64,000 nucleotides of DNA, from positions 1 through 64,000 of the forward strand of contig FZRB01000015.1 in assembly GCA_900199595.1 (NCBI GenBank), given 5' to 3'. The DNA is from Lachnospiraceae bacterium. Lineage in GTDB: Bacteria > Bacillota > Clostridia > Lachnospirales > Lachnospiraceae. Within the stretch, counting starts at the first letter, position 1; each line of letters starts with the position of its first letter. Both the position numbers and the translations under genes were made by a program. The notes under the pieces are model-generated. The model saw only the letters and a list, made by a program, of their open reading frames with translations. It did not search any database and was not told the DNA's origin. Shown in pieces: positions 1 to 8,212 of the stretch.

Positions 1-3000
1 ACAGGGATATGCTCCTTGCCGTCATAGATAAATGACAGTTCTTTCCATCTGAGGTCTGCTGTTCTCGGGCTTATCTTAAAGGAGCCTGTAAGAGTCTTTT
101 CATTTACAGAAGGTGTTCCGGCTATAACCGCCTTAACATCATATGTTCCAACGTCTGTCGGTACTTTTGTACTAAACTCGCCCAAGTCACCTGAGCCGCC
201 ATCAGATGAGTCCACCTGCTTTCTGTAGCTTATGGTAATCCTTGCTTCGCCTTCATATCCGTCAACATAAGGCTCCACATAATCCTTATCACCATATGTC
301 CAATCACTTGTAACAAGAACAACTCCGTCTACATTTTCTTCCTTGTCAGGAAGAGTTGCTTTTGTAATCGTAAATGCTGCTTCTGTTTTTTCAGGTAATT
401 CATAGTTTGCTGCAGCCTCTCCTGTAAGCCTTATTACTTCTGCCGTATGAGTTCCTACTGCTGTGGCTGCTCCAGTTACCTTTGCCTCAACCTTGTCACC
501 TTCAGCCAGATTTCCTACTGTTACTTCCGGACACTGGTCAGCTCCGTTATATACAGCTGTAAGACCTGATTCTCCGGTGCCGTCCCACTCAGAGTCAGCA
601 AGCTTCCATGTAAGTGTCACAGCTTTCTTTGCTATAACATAAGTCGTTTTTGTAGTTGCAGGAAGCTCGTAGTTTGCTGCTTTATCTCCACTGAGTTTTG
701 TTACCTCTGCAGTATGTGTTCCTGCCGCCGTAGCTGCTCCGGTAAGTTCAACTGTCAGTTCATCACCTGCTACCGGATTTGCTACAGCCGCCGTCGGGAT
801 ATGCTCAGCGCCATCATATGTAAAGCTTGTATCAGCCCATGTAAGCTCTGCTGTTTTCTTCTCTATACTGAAGTCTGCCGTTGCTTCTCCGCCTTCGTAG
901 CTTCCACTTGCAGCTATAACTGCTTTTACAGTGTATTCACCTGCAAATGCCGGAACTGCGCCTTCAGACTCTGCTCCACTATTTTCTGCATTAGTCGCTG
1001 CAGCACATTCCTTATCTATGTAATAAGTATATGTAACTGCTGCTCCTTCACTGATTCCCTTAACTTCCGGTTCATTTGGTGTATCACCATATGTCCAGTT
1101 ATTTATGGTTACTTCAGGTACAAGCATTCCCCTTGCTATAGTAAAGTCTGTTTCTGCTTCTGCAGGAAGCTCGTAATTATCCGCGTCGCCTGTTTCAGGA
1201 TTACTCTCTGAACCATTTTTAGCATTCAGAAGCTTAACTATCTTCGCGGTGTACTCTCCTGCATCGGCAGGCATAGTTTCTGTATATTCACTATCTTCTG
1301 CACCCTTTGCCTTATAGTTCAGAAGAAATTCTACCTTATCGCCATATTCAAGATTTGTAATCTCTGCCTTTGGTTCCTGAGGCTCTCCTGTATACTTAAG
1401 GCTTGTATCTGACCAGCTTATCTCAGCAACCTTCTTCTTTATAGTAAAATCGGCTGTTACTACCTTCTGATTGTAGTCTGCTGTTGCTGCTATAGTTGCT
1501 CTGACTACATAGTCTCCTGCCTTTGACGGCACATTTGAAGTATAAGCCCCCGTTTCACCGCCTTCCTTCTTTGCATACTCATATGTTACTTCGGCACCAC
1601 TTTCATTTCCTGTTAATACTGGTCTGTTAGCAGTATCTCCGTAAGTCCAACTGTCCAGCTTAAGACTTATATCATCATCTTCTATATCCTTTGCTACTAT
1701 CTTATAGTCAAATGTATCATTTCCCGGAAGCTTGTAATTTGCATTTGACAGCCTTATGGCTGTAGCTGTATGCGTTCCTACAGATGAAGCCGCACCTGTA
1801 ACTGTTACTGTGCAGGTATCTCCGTCTACAAGACTATCCTCGCTTATCACAGCTGTCGGTAAATGATCATTTCCATCATAGACAAATGATTCTCCGTTCC
1901 ATGTAAGAGTAACTACTTTGGGATTTATTGTAAAATTCTCTACCACAGTTGTAACATTATAATTATCATTTGCTTCAGCTTTAACACGGATATTGTAGTC
2001 TCCTGCATCAGTAGGAACTTTATCTGTGTAAGCACTATTTTTTGCATTTGATTTTTTATATTCTACTACGTAGCTAATCCCCTTAGGTACACCTTCTATA
2101 ACCGGCTTCTCTGGATTATCTCCATATGTCCAGTCATTTATACTTACCTCAACATCAGCGTTTGCCTTTGCAATGGCATATGCTCTGGTATTCTTTTCAG
2201 GCATACTGTAATTGTTTGCATCTGCACCTGTAAATTCAGCCGCTGTCGCCGTATATACTCCGGCATTTGTTTCTGCTCCTGTAACTGTTACATTTATATC
2301 ATCAGCAGCTAAAGCTTTATTTGATACAGTAGCGGCAGGCTGCTGAGATGAGCCGTTATATACGAGACTTGTACCTGTCCACTCAAGTTCTGCTTCCTTC
2401 GGAGTGATGGATGCAGTACACTCGGTCTGCTGGGTAGTATTCTCAAGAGTATAATTATCCTTTAAGTCTCCAGTAAGCTCTAGACCGTCTATAGTAACTT
2501 TTTTAAGTGAACCGACATTTTTATCAGCAAATTTGCCTTCTGCAGCAACTCCAAGTGTATCAGCAGGCATCTTTCCATCAAGCGTTATAGTTGTAAAAAT
2601 AAGATCTGCCTCTTTATTGCCATCATATGTTTTAGTTTGGGCAGTTATTCCGCTTACAGTAATATTCCTTTTCCTGATTTCAAATCGTGCCGGTCTATCA
2701 GTTTCACCGGAATTATAATTAGCTGTCTCTTCCACCGATGCTTTTACATAATAAATACCTGCATATCCGGGAACATCTCCTGCTGATGATGCATTATTGG
2801 CAGTACCCGTTTTAATTTTGCATTCTTCATCAGTATAGTACGTATAGGTTATATTTCCTTCACCGGGATTTTCCAATACTACCGGACTATTCGCATTATT
2901 TCCATATATCCATCCTTCTAATGATACAGTCGGATTTATATCCGCTTTTTTTATCTTTACTTCAACTTTATTGCTTAATTCGCAGGCAGTATCATTATGG

Positions 3001-5507
3001 TTAGCGTCTCCCGCTACCATCCACCATACATAATATGTTCCGGCATCTGTTTTTTCAGGAATATTTTCACTGAAAAGATAGTCACCCGGTATGTTTTCCG
3101 GATTCTGGGTTACAGCATATTTTATGGTACCGCCGCTCACATTACCTACATTTACAAGCTTCTGATTTGCAGATGTATAGGTAAGATTCTTCGCTGTTGG
3201 CGCAGTTAATATACTTGAAGATGCTTTAGTTACTTTGAGAGTACCATTTGCATAGGTAATACTATAACAAGATGTTACATCTGCAGTACCTTTTTTTATA
3301 ACTGCTGCGCTTGGAACATTAGCACTGCTGCCGACATTAGTCTGACTTCCGCTTACTGTGACGCTTGTAATGCTGTCACCTAAAGCTAATGGTGTATATG
3401 TATAACTATTATTAGTTAGTGCCGTACCATCATATACTTTATCAGAACTATCTGCTGTAATCGTAATAGCTTTTTTTGCTATTTTAAAGGTAGCTTTCGC
3501 TGTTTCTGAATTATAGTTTGTTGTAGCAGGAAATGTTGCCTTTACATAATAATTCCCAGCATAGGATGGCTTTGCGCCATTTGAAGAAGCACCATTAGCG
3601 GCAGATGTCTTCGTAGTGCAAGTCTCATTTGTAAAATACTCATATGTCGGGGTTGCTCCACCCGGATTACCTGATGTAACAGATGGATTATTTGCAGTTT
3701 CGCCATATGTCCAGCTTGACATTGAGATAACAGGAGATATTCCCGCTTTACTTACAGTAACTATAGCATTCCCACTGGTTGTACTTTTTGTCTGATTATT
3801 ATCATTCCTCTTTGACGTAACTACACAATAATAATAGTATGTATTTGCATTTAATCCGGTTTCTATGTTGTAACTTGAGGACGTGGCTCCAGATATAGCT
3901 GTTCCTGTACCTGAAGAACTCGTTCCTCTTTTGTACCACTGATAACTGATACTGTGTCCACTTATAGCAGGTACTGATACAGATATACTTCCACTACTAT
4001 ATCCAAAGGTTAGATTTGTGCCTGAAATGCTACTAATCGTCGGAGCATTAGCAGCTGTCAGAGACCAATGAGCATAGAGGTTAATGTCCGCAGTAGGTGT
4101 AAATGAATCTCCGCCTGCTCCTTTTTTATCGCCGCCTGAATCAGCTGTATACCAGCCTTCAAAGGTATAACCGCTACGAACCGGTGTCGGAAGCGTAGTG
4201 CTCGACCCCTGGCTTACAGTTACTGGATTCGTGCCAATACCAGTGACCGAATCAGAACCAGCATTTGTGTTATATGTAACTTTATAAGTAGGATTGTAAT
4301 ATGTTTGAGTGAAATACGCTACAGCACCTATCGCATACATATTATCTACATGAGCCACCCATGCATTATTACTTCCTGAAAGACTCGCTGTATATGTTTT
4401 TCCGTTTAGTTCTTTTACATTGGGTATATTATACGCATACTCAACATTTCTATATGCATATTTAAGCTGACCATTTGCATCTATAGTAACATCAGCGAAA
4501 AGCAATGAAATACCATTTCCTGGTTGTTTATTATCCTCAGAAACCCTAATTGTTCCTAAATTATGAGAAACACCCTTAACATAAATATCTCCACTATTTG
4601 ACAACCCTAAAGTATAATTTGCGCCATTATTATAATAAACCGCATCCGTAACCTTTATCTCATACTCCACTCCATCAACACAGACCTTCATCCATTCATC
4701 CGTCTGGAATGCCTGGTGGGCGGTTACTGTCCAGATGCCATTTTCTTTTGATGCTGAGAAAAGGTCTTCATTGCTGACACTAACCTCTGTCACTTCTCCG
4801 GCGAGTCCTACATAGTCAAGGATTTCTGAAAGTGCCACGGTTGTATCACCATTCATTACATATTGCTTCTCATCATATGTGAATTCCACTGTGTAATATG
4901 AGAATCCATCTGTTTCTGCCATTGCAACTGAACCCTCTACAGTTGTATCAAGTACCTCTGCTGAGAGTTTATCTGTATTTTCTTCTGTTATATGGTATAT
5001 ATCTGTGTTAAGATTCTTATTTTTTACTTCTTCTGCGTCAAAACTGACCTTTACATTTTTTCCATCAGATGGCTGAATCTCATTTCCATCTTTATCCAGT
5101 ACCTTTATATCAAAGGTGTAGGATATAGCGGCATTTTTCCCTTCAGAACGTGATTCTTCTACTGCCGCATCTACTTTTTTCTGCTGTGCTTTTTCTACCT
5201 TTTCTACCTTGAGAAGGGAACCTTCCGGAAAGACACCTTCCGGTGCAGAAACCTCTATCTTTATACCGTCTATAACCTCAGTTTCTGAAAAAGCCGGCAT
5301 ATTTCCGCCATTCGGAAGTATCTCATCCGCATCGCCTGCTGTACTTTTGTCTGAGTTTTCAGATATCACAGCTCCACTTTCTTGTTCTGACAATCCTTCT
5401 ATCTGAAACGATGCAGCATCTACATTAAATGATGACGTCGGGGTGACGCTTAACATCATTGCTACAGACAGAATGATTGCAAGTAACATTCTTAATCTTC
5501 TTTTCAT
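1..5507 (-). CDS. Giant secreted MBG/YDG-repeat surface protein, 3' end outside window
   Basis: Continuous reading frame from ATG at 5507 to the left edge (1835 codons, no stop), behind a strong AAGGAGGA ribosome site at about 5511-5518. It starts with a lysine/arginine-rich signal peptide (residues 1 to about 31). After a unique region of about 370 residues comes one InlB/Listeria-Bacteroides repeat (about 405-482; key motif GYTFEGWYT), an Ig-like segment, and then alternating modules. One module type carries W-T/I-Y-G near its start (around 3700, 2900, 2130, 1645, 1100 and 290). The other carries W...S..Y.G...P (around 2390, 1910, 1420, 850, 600 and 40). A YDG-like module lies at about 3475-3250. 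These are MBG/YDG-type stalk domains of adhesins; function is inferred as surface attachment or wall interaction. Any anchor is beyond the window. Confidence 0.9.
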   Translation of the reverse strand, partial: MKRRLRMLLAIILSVAMMLSVTPTSSFNVDAASFQIEGLSEQESGAVISENSDKSTAGDADEILPNGGNMPAFSETEVIDGIKIEVSAPEGVFPEGSLLKVEKVEKAQQKKVDAAVEESRSEGKNAAISYTFDIKVLDKDGNEIQPSDGKNVKVSFDAEEVKNKNLNTDIYHITEENTDKLSAEVLDTTVEGSVAMAETDGFSYYTVEFTYDEKQYVMNGDTTVALSEILDYVGLAGEVTEVSVSNEDLFSASKENGIWTVTAHQAFQTDEWMKVCVDGVEYEIKVTDAVYYNNGANYTLGLSNSGDIYVKGVSHNLGTIRVSEDNKQPGNGISLLFADVTIDANGQLKYAYRNVEYAYNIPNVKELNGKTYTASLSGSNNAWVAHVDNMYAIGAVAYFTQTYYNPTYKVTYNTNAGSDSVTGIGTNPVTVSQGSSTTLPTPVRSGYTFEGWYTADSGGDKKGAGGDSFTPTADINLYAHWSLTAANAPTISSISGTNLTFGYSSGSISVSVPAISGHSISYQWYKRGTSSSGTGTAISGATSSSYNIETGLNANTYYYYCVVTSKRNDNNQTKSTTSGNAIVTVSKAGISPVISMSSWTYGETANNPSVTSGNPGGATPTYEYFTNETCTTKTSAANGASSNGAKPSYAGNYYVKATFPATTNYNSETAKATFKIAKKAITITADSSDKVYDGTALTNNSYTYTPLALGDSITSVTVSGSQTNVGSSANVPSAAVIKKGTADVTSCYSITYANGTLKVTKASSSILTAPTAKNLTYTSANQKLVNVGNVSGGTIKYAVTQNPENIPGDYLFSENIPEKTDAGTYYVWWMVAGDANHNDTACELSNKVEVKIKKADINPTVSLEGWIYGNNANSPVVLENPGEGNITYTYYTDEECKIKTGTANNASSAGDVPGYAGIYYVKASVEETANYNSGETDRPARFEIRKRNITVSGITAQTKTYDGNKEADLIFTTITLDGKMPADTLGVAAEGKFADKNVGSLKKVTIDGLELTGDLKDNYTLENTTQQTECTASITPKEAELEWTGTSLVYNGSSQQPAATVSNKALAADDINVTVTGAETNAGVYTATAAEFTGADANNYSMPEKNTRAYAIAKANADVEVSINDWTYGDNPEKPVIEGVPKGISYVVEYKKSNAKNSAYTDKVPTDAGDYNIRVKAEANDNYNVTTVVENFTINPKVVTLTWNGESFVYDGNDHLPTAVISEDSLVDGDTCTVTVTGAASSVGTHTATAIRLSNANYKLPGNDTFDYKIVAKDIEDDDISLKLDSWTYGDTANRPVLTGNESGAEVTYEYAKKEGGETGAYTSNVPSKAGDYVVRATIAATADYNQKVVTADFTIKKKVAEISWSDTSLKYTGEPQEPKAEITNLEYGDKVEFLLNYKAKGAEDSEYTETMPADAGEYTAKIVKLLNAKNGSESNPETGDADNYELPAEAETDFTIARGMLVPEVTINNWTYGDTPNEPEVKGISEGAAVTYTYYIDKECAAATNAENSGAESEGAVPAFAGEYTVKAVIAASGSYEGGEATADFSIEKKTAELTWADTSFTYDGAEHIPTAAVANPVAGDELTVELTGAATAAGTHTAEVTKLSGDKAANYELPATTKTTYVIAKKAVTLTWKLADSEWDGTGESGLTAVYNGADQCPEVTVGNLAEGDKVEAKVTGAATAVGTHTAEVIRLTGEAAANYELPEKTEAAFTITKATLPDKEENVDGVVLVTSDWTYGDKDYVEPYVDGYEGEARITISYRKQVDSSDGGSGDLGEFSTKVPTDVGTYDVKAVIAGTPSVNEKTLTGSFKISPRTADLRWKELSFIYDGKEHIP

Positions 5508-5862
5508 GTTGTCCTCCTTTGTCTAATTACAAGAATAAATCACTTCTATAACTTTTTTATCTTCAATTTTATAAGCTCATAAACACATTTTTTTCTCGCC
5601 ATTTTGACTCATTTTTCCACATCTATATAAGACAGAGCCTCATCATTTCTGAACAAAAGGCTCTGGTTTTATCATTCTTATATGTAATTTACGTGCATAT
5701 TATTATATGCAAAAAGGGATTTAAAAATATACTTATGACAATTAGCTACATTTTATCGTGATATATTCGAAGCTTTTTACTCTGAAAATATCATGAATAT
5801 AGGTCAATTATACCAATTTTTATGCTTATAATCAATAATAATTATACAAATTATATAATTCG
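5508..5862. other. AT-rich intergenic leader region
   Basis: This gap holds the leader of the giant surface protein on the minus strand and otherwise AT-rich sequence with no credible ORF. The only clear structure is the CAGAGCC/GGCTCTG inverted repeat listed separately. I could not fix a promoter. Confidence 0.5.
5633..5665. terminator. Possible stem-loop terminator between the island and the surface gene
   Basis: Perfect 7-bp inverted repeat CAGAGCC (5633-5639) / GGCTCTG (5659-5665), followed on plus by GTTTT and on minus by TCTTATAT. The tracts are weak, so function as a terminator is only possible. Confidence 0.35.
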
Positions 5863-6108
5863 CTAATTGATATTTTGTTCTCTATTCAAAATATAGATCT
5901 GTGAAAACTCTGGTCTGTCATTTATATTCTTGCCGGAACGACCTGCATCTCTTCCCCGCAACCAGTTATGAATTGTGATTCTCGGATCAATGCTTTTATA
6001 TCTGGCTATATCCGTCAGTGATATAAATTCATTTTTGAAGTCTGTTGTATAAATTCATATATCGATACCAGCTGCATGTATCGTTTCTTTCTTTATCGTC
6101 TTCGCCAT
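5863..6108 (-). pseudogene. KilA-N domain protein remnant with in-frame stop
   Basis: Reading from ATG at 6108, the translation matches the start of KilA-N proteins: a short basic N-terminus, then YTTDFKNEFISLTDIARYKS, then the INHW-like segment HNWLRGRDAGR. KilA-N is a DNA-binding domain frequent in phages and islands. An in-frame TGA sits at 6055-6057 after only 17 codons and the frame ends at a TAG at 5863, well short of the usual 250-300 residues. The segment after the NWLR motif also diverges from the family. A decayed gene is the best reading. Confidence 0.6.
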
Positions 6109-6139
6109 ACGAACCTCTAAATTATTATCTGTAAAGTGC

Positions 6140-6259
6140 TCACTTCCGAACACTTTTGGAACCGTCAACTACTTTCTGCAGTTCCCTATAATACGCCAGA
6201 TAGCGATATGCAGTTTTGGTACTGATATCACCCTCAGCCACTATCTCAGAAATCGTCAT
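6140..6259 (-). pseudogene. HTH-like fragment
   Basis: A 39-codon frame from ATG 6259 to TGA 6140 overlaps the stop of the preceding tail fragment by ATGA. Its translation looks like a helix-turn-helix: MTISEIVAEGDISTKTAYRY, then a basic tail. The frame stays open a few codons upstream of the ATG, so it may be the end of a larger lost protein. The family is not recognised. Confidence 0.3.
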
Positions 6260-6423
6260 TCCATTTTCAAGCTCAGGTGTACATATGAGTCAGGTTTTCG
6301 GTTGCTCAAGAGGCACACAGTCTCCACTGTTGTCCGCCTGAGCAACCGAATTGCCATCTCAGGAACCACTTCTACTAACGCATTTACCAATACACCGTCT
6401 GTTACGCCACTAATCCGCCACAT
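6256..6423 (-). pseudogene. RlmD-like C-terminal tail fragment
   Basis: A 55-codon frame whose last part (about 6256-6327) reads TVETVCLLSNRKPDSYVHLS before KME and a stop. It aligns with the tail of the intact RlmD in this window, which reads IETVILMSNRNIKPDGYIKL. The preceding residues do not match the RlmD catalytic region, so only the tail is present. A stranded 3' rlmD segment is a typical trace of an element integrating at the end of that gene; that origin is inferred. Confidence 0.5.
6299..6348. repeat. 10-bp inverted repeat inside the rlmD-tail fragment
   Basis: CGGTTGCTCA at 6299-6308 and its exact reverse complement TGAGCAACCG at 6339-6348, 30 bases apart. A third copy, in the direct orientation, lies in intact rlmD at 8313-8322. 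Confidence 0.7.
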
Positions 6424-6444
6424 TTACGTTTTGAGTAGGACTAT

Positions 6445-7467
6445 TTAACTTTCCTCTTGGATCATTTTCTTTACCGCCTTATCAAAATCTGATTCAATAG
6501 GCTGGGTCTTGTTAAATATCTCATATTCAGCATTGGCCTTATCCATCGCCTGCTTATGAGATATTCTTCCGTTATCCTTAAGAATCTTATACTGACGGAA
6601 TTCAAGAAAAGCATTTACGCTCTTTTCGAACTCTTCCATCGTAAATACATTCTCACGCTCAATCAAATCCTCGATATAATCAAAATATCCTGTAACAGCA
6701 CGTTCCAACCTGTGAATCTGCTTCTCATCCAGATAATTCTTTGCAATCGAAACATCTGATTTCAGTATTCTGCCATCCGGAGCATTCTTCCAGGTTGTAA
6801 GTCCCATATGCTCTTTCTCATGATCTGCTGATTCATATACTATCTCTGCAGCGGTATGATCTGTGATCGCATAATGAAACTTATTCTGTATCGTTGCATA
6901 AAAATGATAAGCCACTTCGGAATCCTTTGTGTAATCAATGCTACACTCAGCAAAAATATCTGTAATCTGCTGCCAGATACGCCGTTCGCTGGCTCGGATC
7001 GAACGGACACGCTCCAACAACTCGCGAAAGTAATCTTTTCCGAAAGCAGTTTTCCCTTGCTTCAGGCGGTCATCATCCAGAACAAAGCCTTTTGTCATAT
7101 ATTCTTTAAGAACGGTAGTTGCCCAGATTCGAAATTTTGTTGCTTTAATTGAATTTACACGATATCCAACAGAAATAATTGCGTCCAGATTATAAAACAT
7201 AGATTCTTTATCTTGTGTTTTTCCCGGAATTGCTCCATGAGGACTGGTCGTTGCAATTTTTGCAACAACCACTTTTTCATCAAGTTCCCCACTCTCAAAT
7301 ATCTTTTTCAGATGTCTGCTGATACCGGATTTATCAACGCCAAACAATTCTGCCATAGCCTTTTGAGTAATCCACAGACTGTCATTCAATATATATGCAT
7401 CAACAGAAACATCTCCTTCATCTGAATGATAGAGAACCATTTCCATCTGCTTATCAAAATCTCTCAT
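6445..7467 (-). CDS. RhuM family protein
   Basis: A 340-residue protein of normal length for the RhuM (virulence RhuM/YoaA-like) family. The N-terminal third carries the family core: a winged-helix-like segment LWITQKAMAELFGVDKSGIS, then a MFYNLDAIISVGYRV motif and RIWATTVLKEYMTKGF. The central and C-terminal parts are helical. Biochemical function is unknown; the family occurs in pathogenicity and defence islands and is a suspected nucleic-acid or toxin-type protein. Its ATG overlaps the stop of the upstream HTH gene by ATGA, so the pair is probably translationally coupled. It is the only long intact gene of the island. Confidence 0.85.
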   Translation of the reverse strand: MRDFDKQMEMVLYHSDEGDVSVDAYILNDSLWITQKAMAELFGVDKSGISRHLKKIFESGELDEKVVVAKIATTSPHGAIPGKTQDKESMFYNLDAIISVGYRVNSIKATKFRIWATTVLKEYMTKGFVLDDDRLKQGKTAFGKDYFRELLERVRSIRASERRIWQQITDIFAECSIDYTKDSEVAYHFYATIQNKFHYAITDHTAAEIVYESADHEKEHMGLTTWKNAPDGRILKSDVSIAKNYLDEKQIHRLERAVTGYFDYIEDLIERENVFTMEEFEKSVNAFLEFRQYKILKDNGRISHKQAMDKANAEYEIFNKTQPIESDFDKAVKKMIQEES

Positions 7468-7670
7468 AGAAGGTTATCCTCCTTCCCTTTCACCAATTCC
7501 TCATATTTCAACTGGTAAGCAATAAGTCTGGGAATGTATTCCGGTGGCGTTCTCCTTCCCGCTTCCCAGTCTTCCAAAGTGCGAACAGGGATCCCCGTAT
7601 GCTCTGAAAAGTCTTTACGCGACATCCCTGTGCTTTCTCGTAGTTCTTTTATCGATTTAGCTATATCCAT
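7464..7670 (-). CDS. XRE/Cro-type HTH regulator
   Basis: A 68-residue Cro/C1-type helix-turn-helix protein: MDIAKSIKELRESTGMSRKD, then the recognition part SEHTGIPVRTLEDWEAGRRT. Start chosen at ATG 7670, preceded by GAGGGAAAAAGAAT; a longer frame to 7739 would begin upstream of and cover the predicted promoter. The gene is coupled to rhuM and probably regulates the pair, because a good promoter and flanking inverted repeats lie just upstream. A role as antitoxin-like partner of RhuM is possible but not shown. Confidence 0.8.
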   Translation of the reverse strand: MDIAKSIKELRESTGMSRKDFSEHTGIPVRTLEDWEAGRRTPPEYIPRLIAYQLKYEELVKGKEDNLL

Positions 7671-7684
7671 ATTCTTTTTCCCTC

Positions 7685-7737
7685 GCATTGCGTGTTTATA
7701 TTCAAAGTATATCACATATTCATTCGAACCGCAATGC
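7685..7737 (-). promoter_or_regulatory. Promoter and candidate operator for HTH-rhuM
   Basis: On minus: -35 TTGCGG (7729-7734), 17-bp spacer, -10 TATACT (7706-7711) with an extended TG. Inverted repeat GCATTGC (7685-7691) / GCAATGC (7731-7737) brackets the core promoter, and the outer arm overlaps the -35 box. This suits autorepression by the HTH protein. Confidence 0.55.
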
Positions 7738-7771
7738 ATGGTTCTATCACAATCTATTTAAATCAAATGCA

Positions 7772-8112
7772 TTACGGATGGATTTTCTTCTTTATCCTTG
7801 AACACGCCTCAATATGCATGATCCAATGTCTGGAAAACGGCATTTGAATAAGACCGCGAACATCTTTATTGCACCAGTAATCTATAAGCCATATCGCACT
7901 CTCCTCCTTACTGACAACAGAAAGTGATTCCAGCCGTTCTTTTCGTTCTGCGGATATCTTTTTCCTCAGAAATTGCTTCAAGCAAACCGAAAGCAAATAC
8001 TGTCCTTTCCAGTATTGATGGATCTCCTGTTTTTCAAGATATATACCAACGCTTCCTTCCACTGTGTGGCAGGATAGTCCTCTGCCTGAAGTCTCTCTAT
8101 CGCCTTAATCAG
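7772..8112 (-). pseudogene. Frameshifted hypothetical protein remnant
   Basis: Two overlapping frames appear to be one gene broken near the AAAAAC run at about 8034. The upstream frame reads LIKAIERLQAEDYPATQWKE and continues ALVYILKN, directly preceded by an in-frame TAG. The downstream frame continues IHQYWKGQYLLSVCLKQFLR and runs to the stop at 7772. Joined across the shift, they give a plausible basic helical protein of about 110 residues. No known domain is recognised. The downstream frame alone (96 codons from 8062) could be read as a small gene, but its first 11 residues come from the shifted overlap. Confidence 0.45.
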
Positions 8113-8212
8113 CTAGAACATGGAATAATTTCACGTGCACAACTCACGCGACTACTCCATAATCATAACTTCAATCTTAAGTTTAACAACTTATTTATAT
8201 CCTATCCAGTTT

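Larger units (their letters stand above)
6109..6444. other. Decayed coding stretch between KilA-N remnant and rhuM
   Basis: Over 300 bases without an intact gene. It holds two short overlapping minus-strand frames, 6256-6423 and 6140-6259, and an inverted repeat at 6299-6348; these are annotated separately. I see no intact gene here. Confidence 0.5.
5863..8212. mobile_element. Decayed accessory island at the 3' end of rlmD
   Basis: The segment between the giant surface gene and intact rlmD holds a KilA-N pseudogene, a fragment matching the C-terminal tail of RlmD, an HTH-like fragment, an intact HTH-rhuM pair and a frameshifted ORF. A 10-mer CGGTTGCTCA occurs in the intact rlmD tail (8313-8322) and again in the tail fragment (6299-6308). 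KilA-N and RhuM genes are common in phage and genomic islands, and the rum/rlmD 3' region is a known integration site for conjugative elements in streptococci. No integrase or conjugation gene remains, so a remnant is inferred; the boundaries are approximate. Confidence 0.45.

Noticed and set aside
714-1211. Plus-strand ORF rich in Cys and Ser
   Set aside because: It is antisense to the giant repeat protein, whose frame is open throughout and has clear domains; the composition is that of a shadow frame.
16-5400. Repeat array as CRISPR
   Set aside because: The repeats are divergent coding modules of varied length, not short identical repeats with spacers. No CRISPR-like array is seen anywhere in the window.
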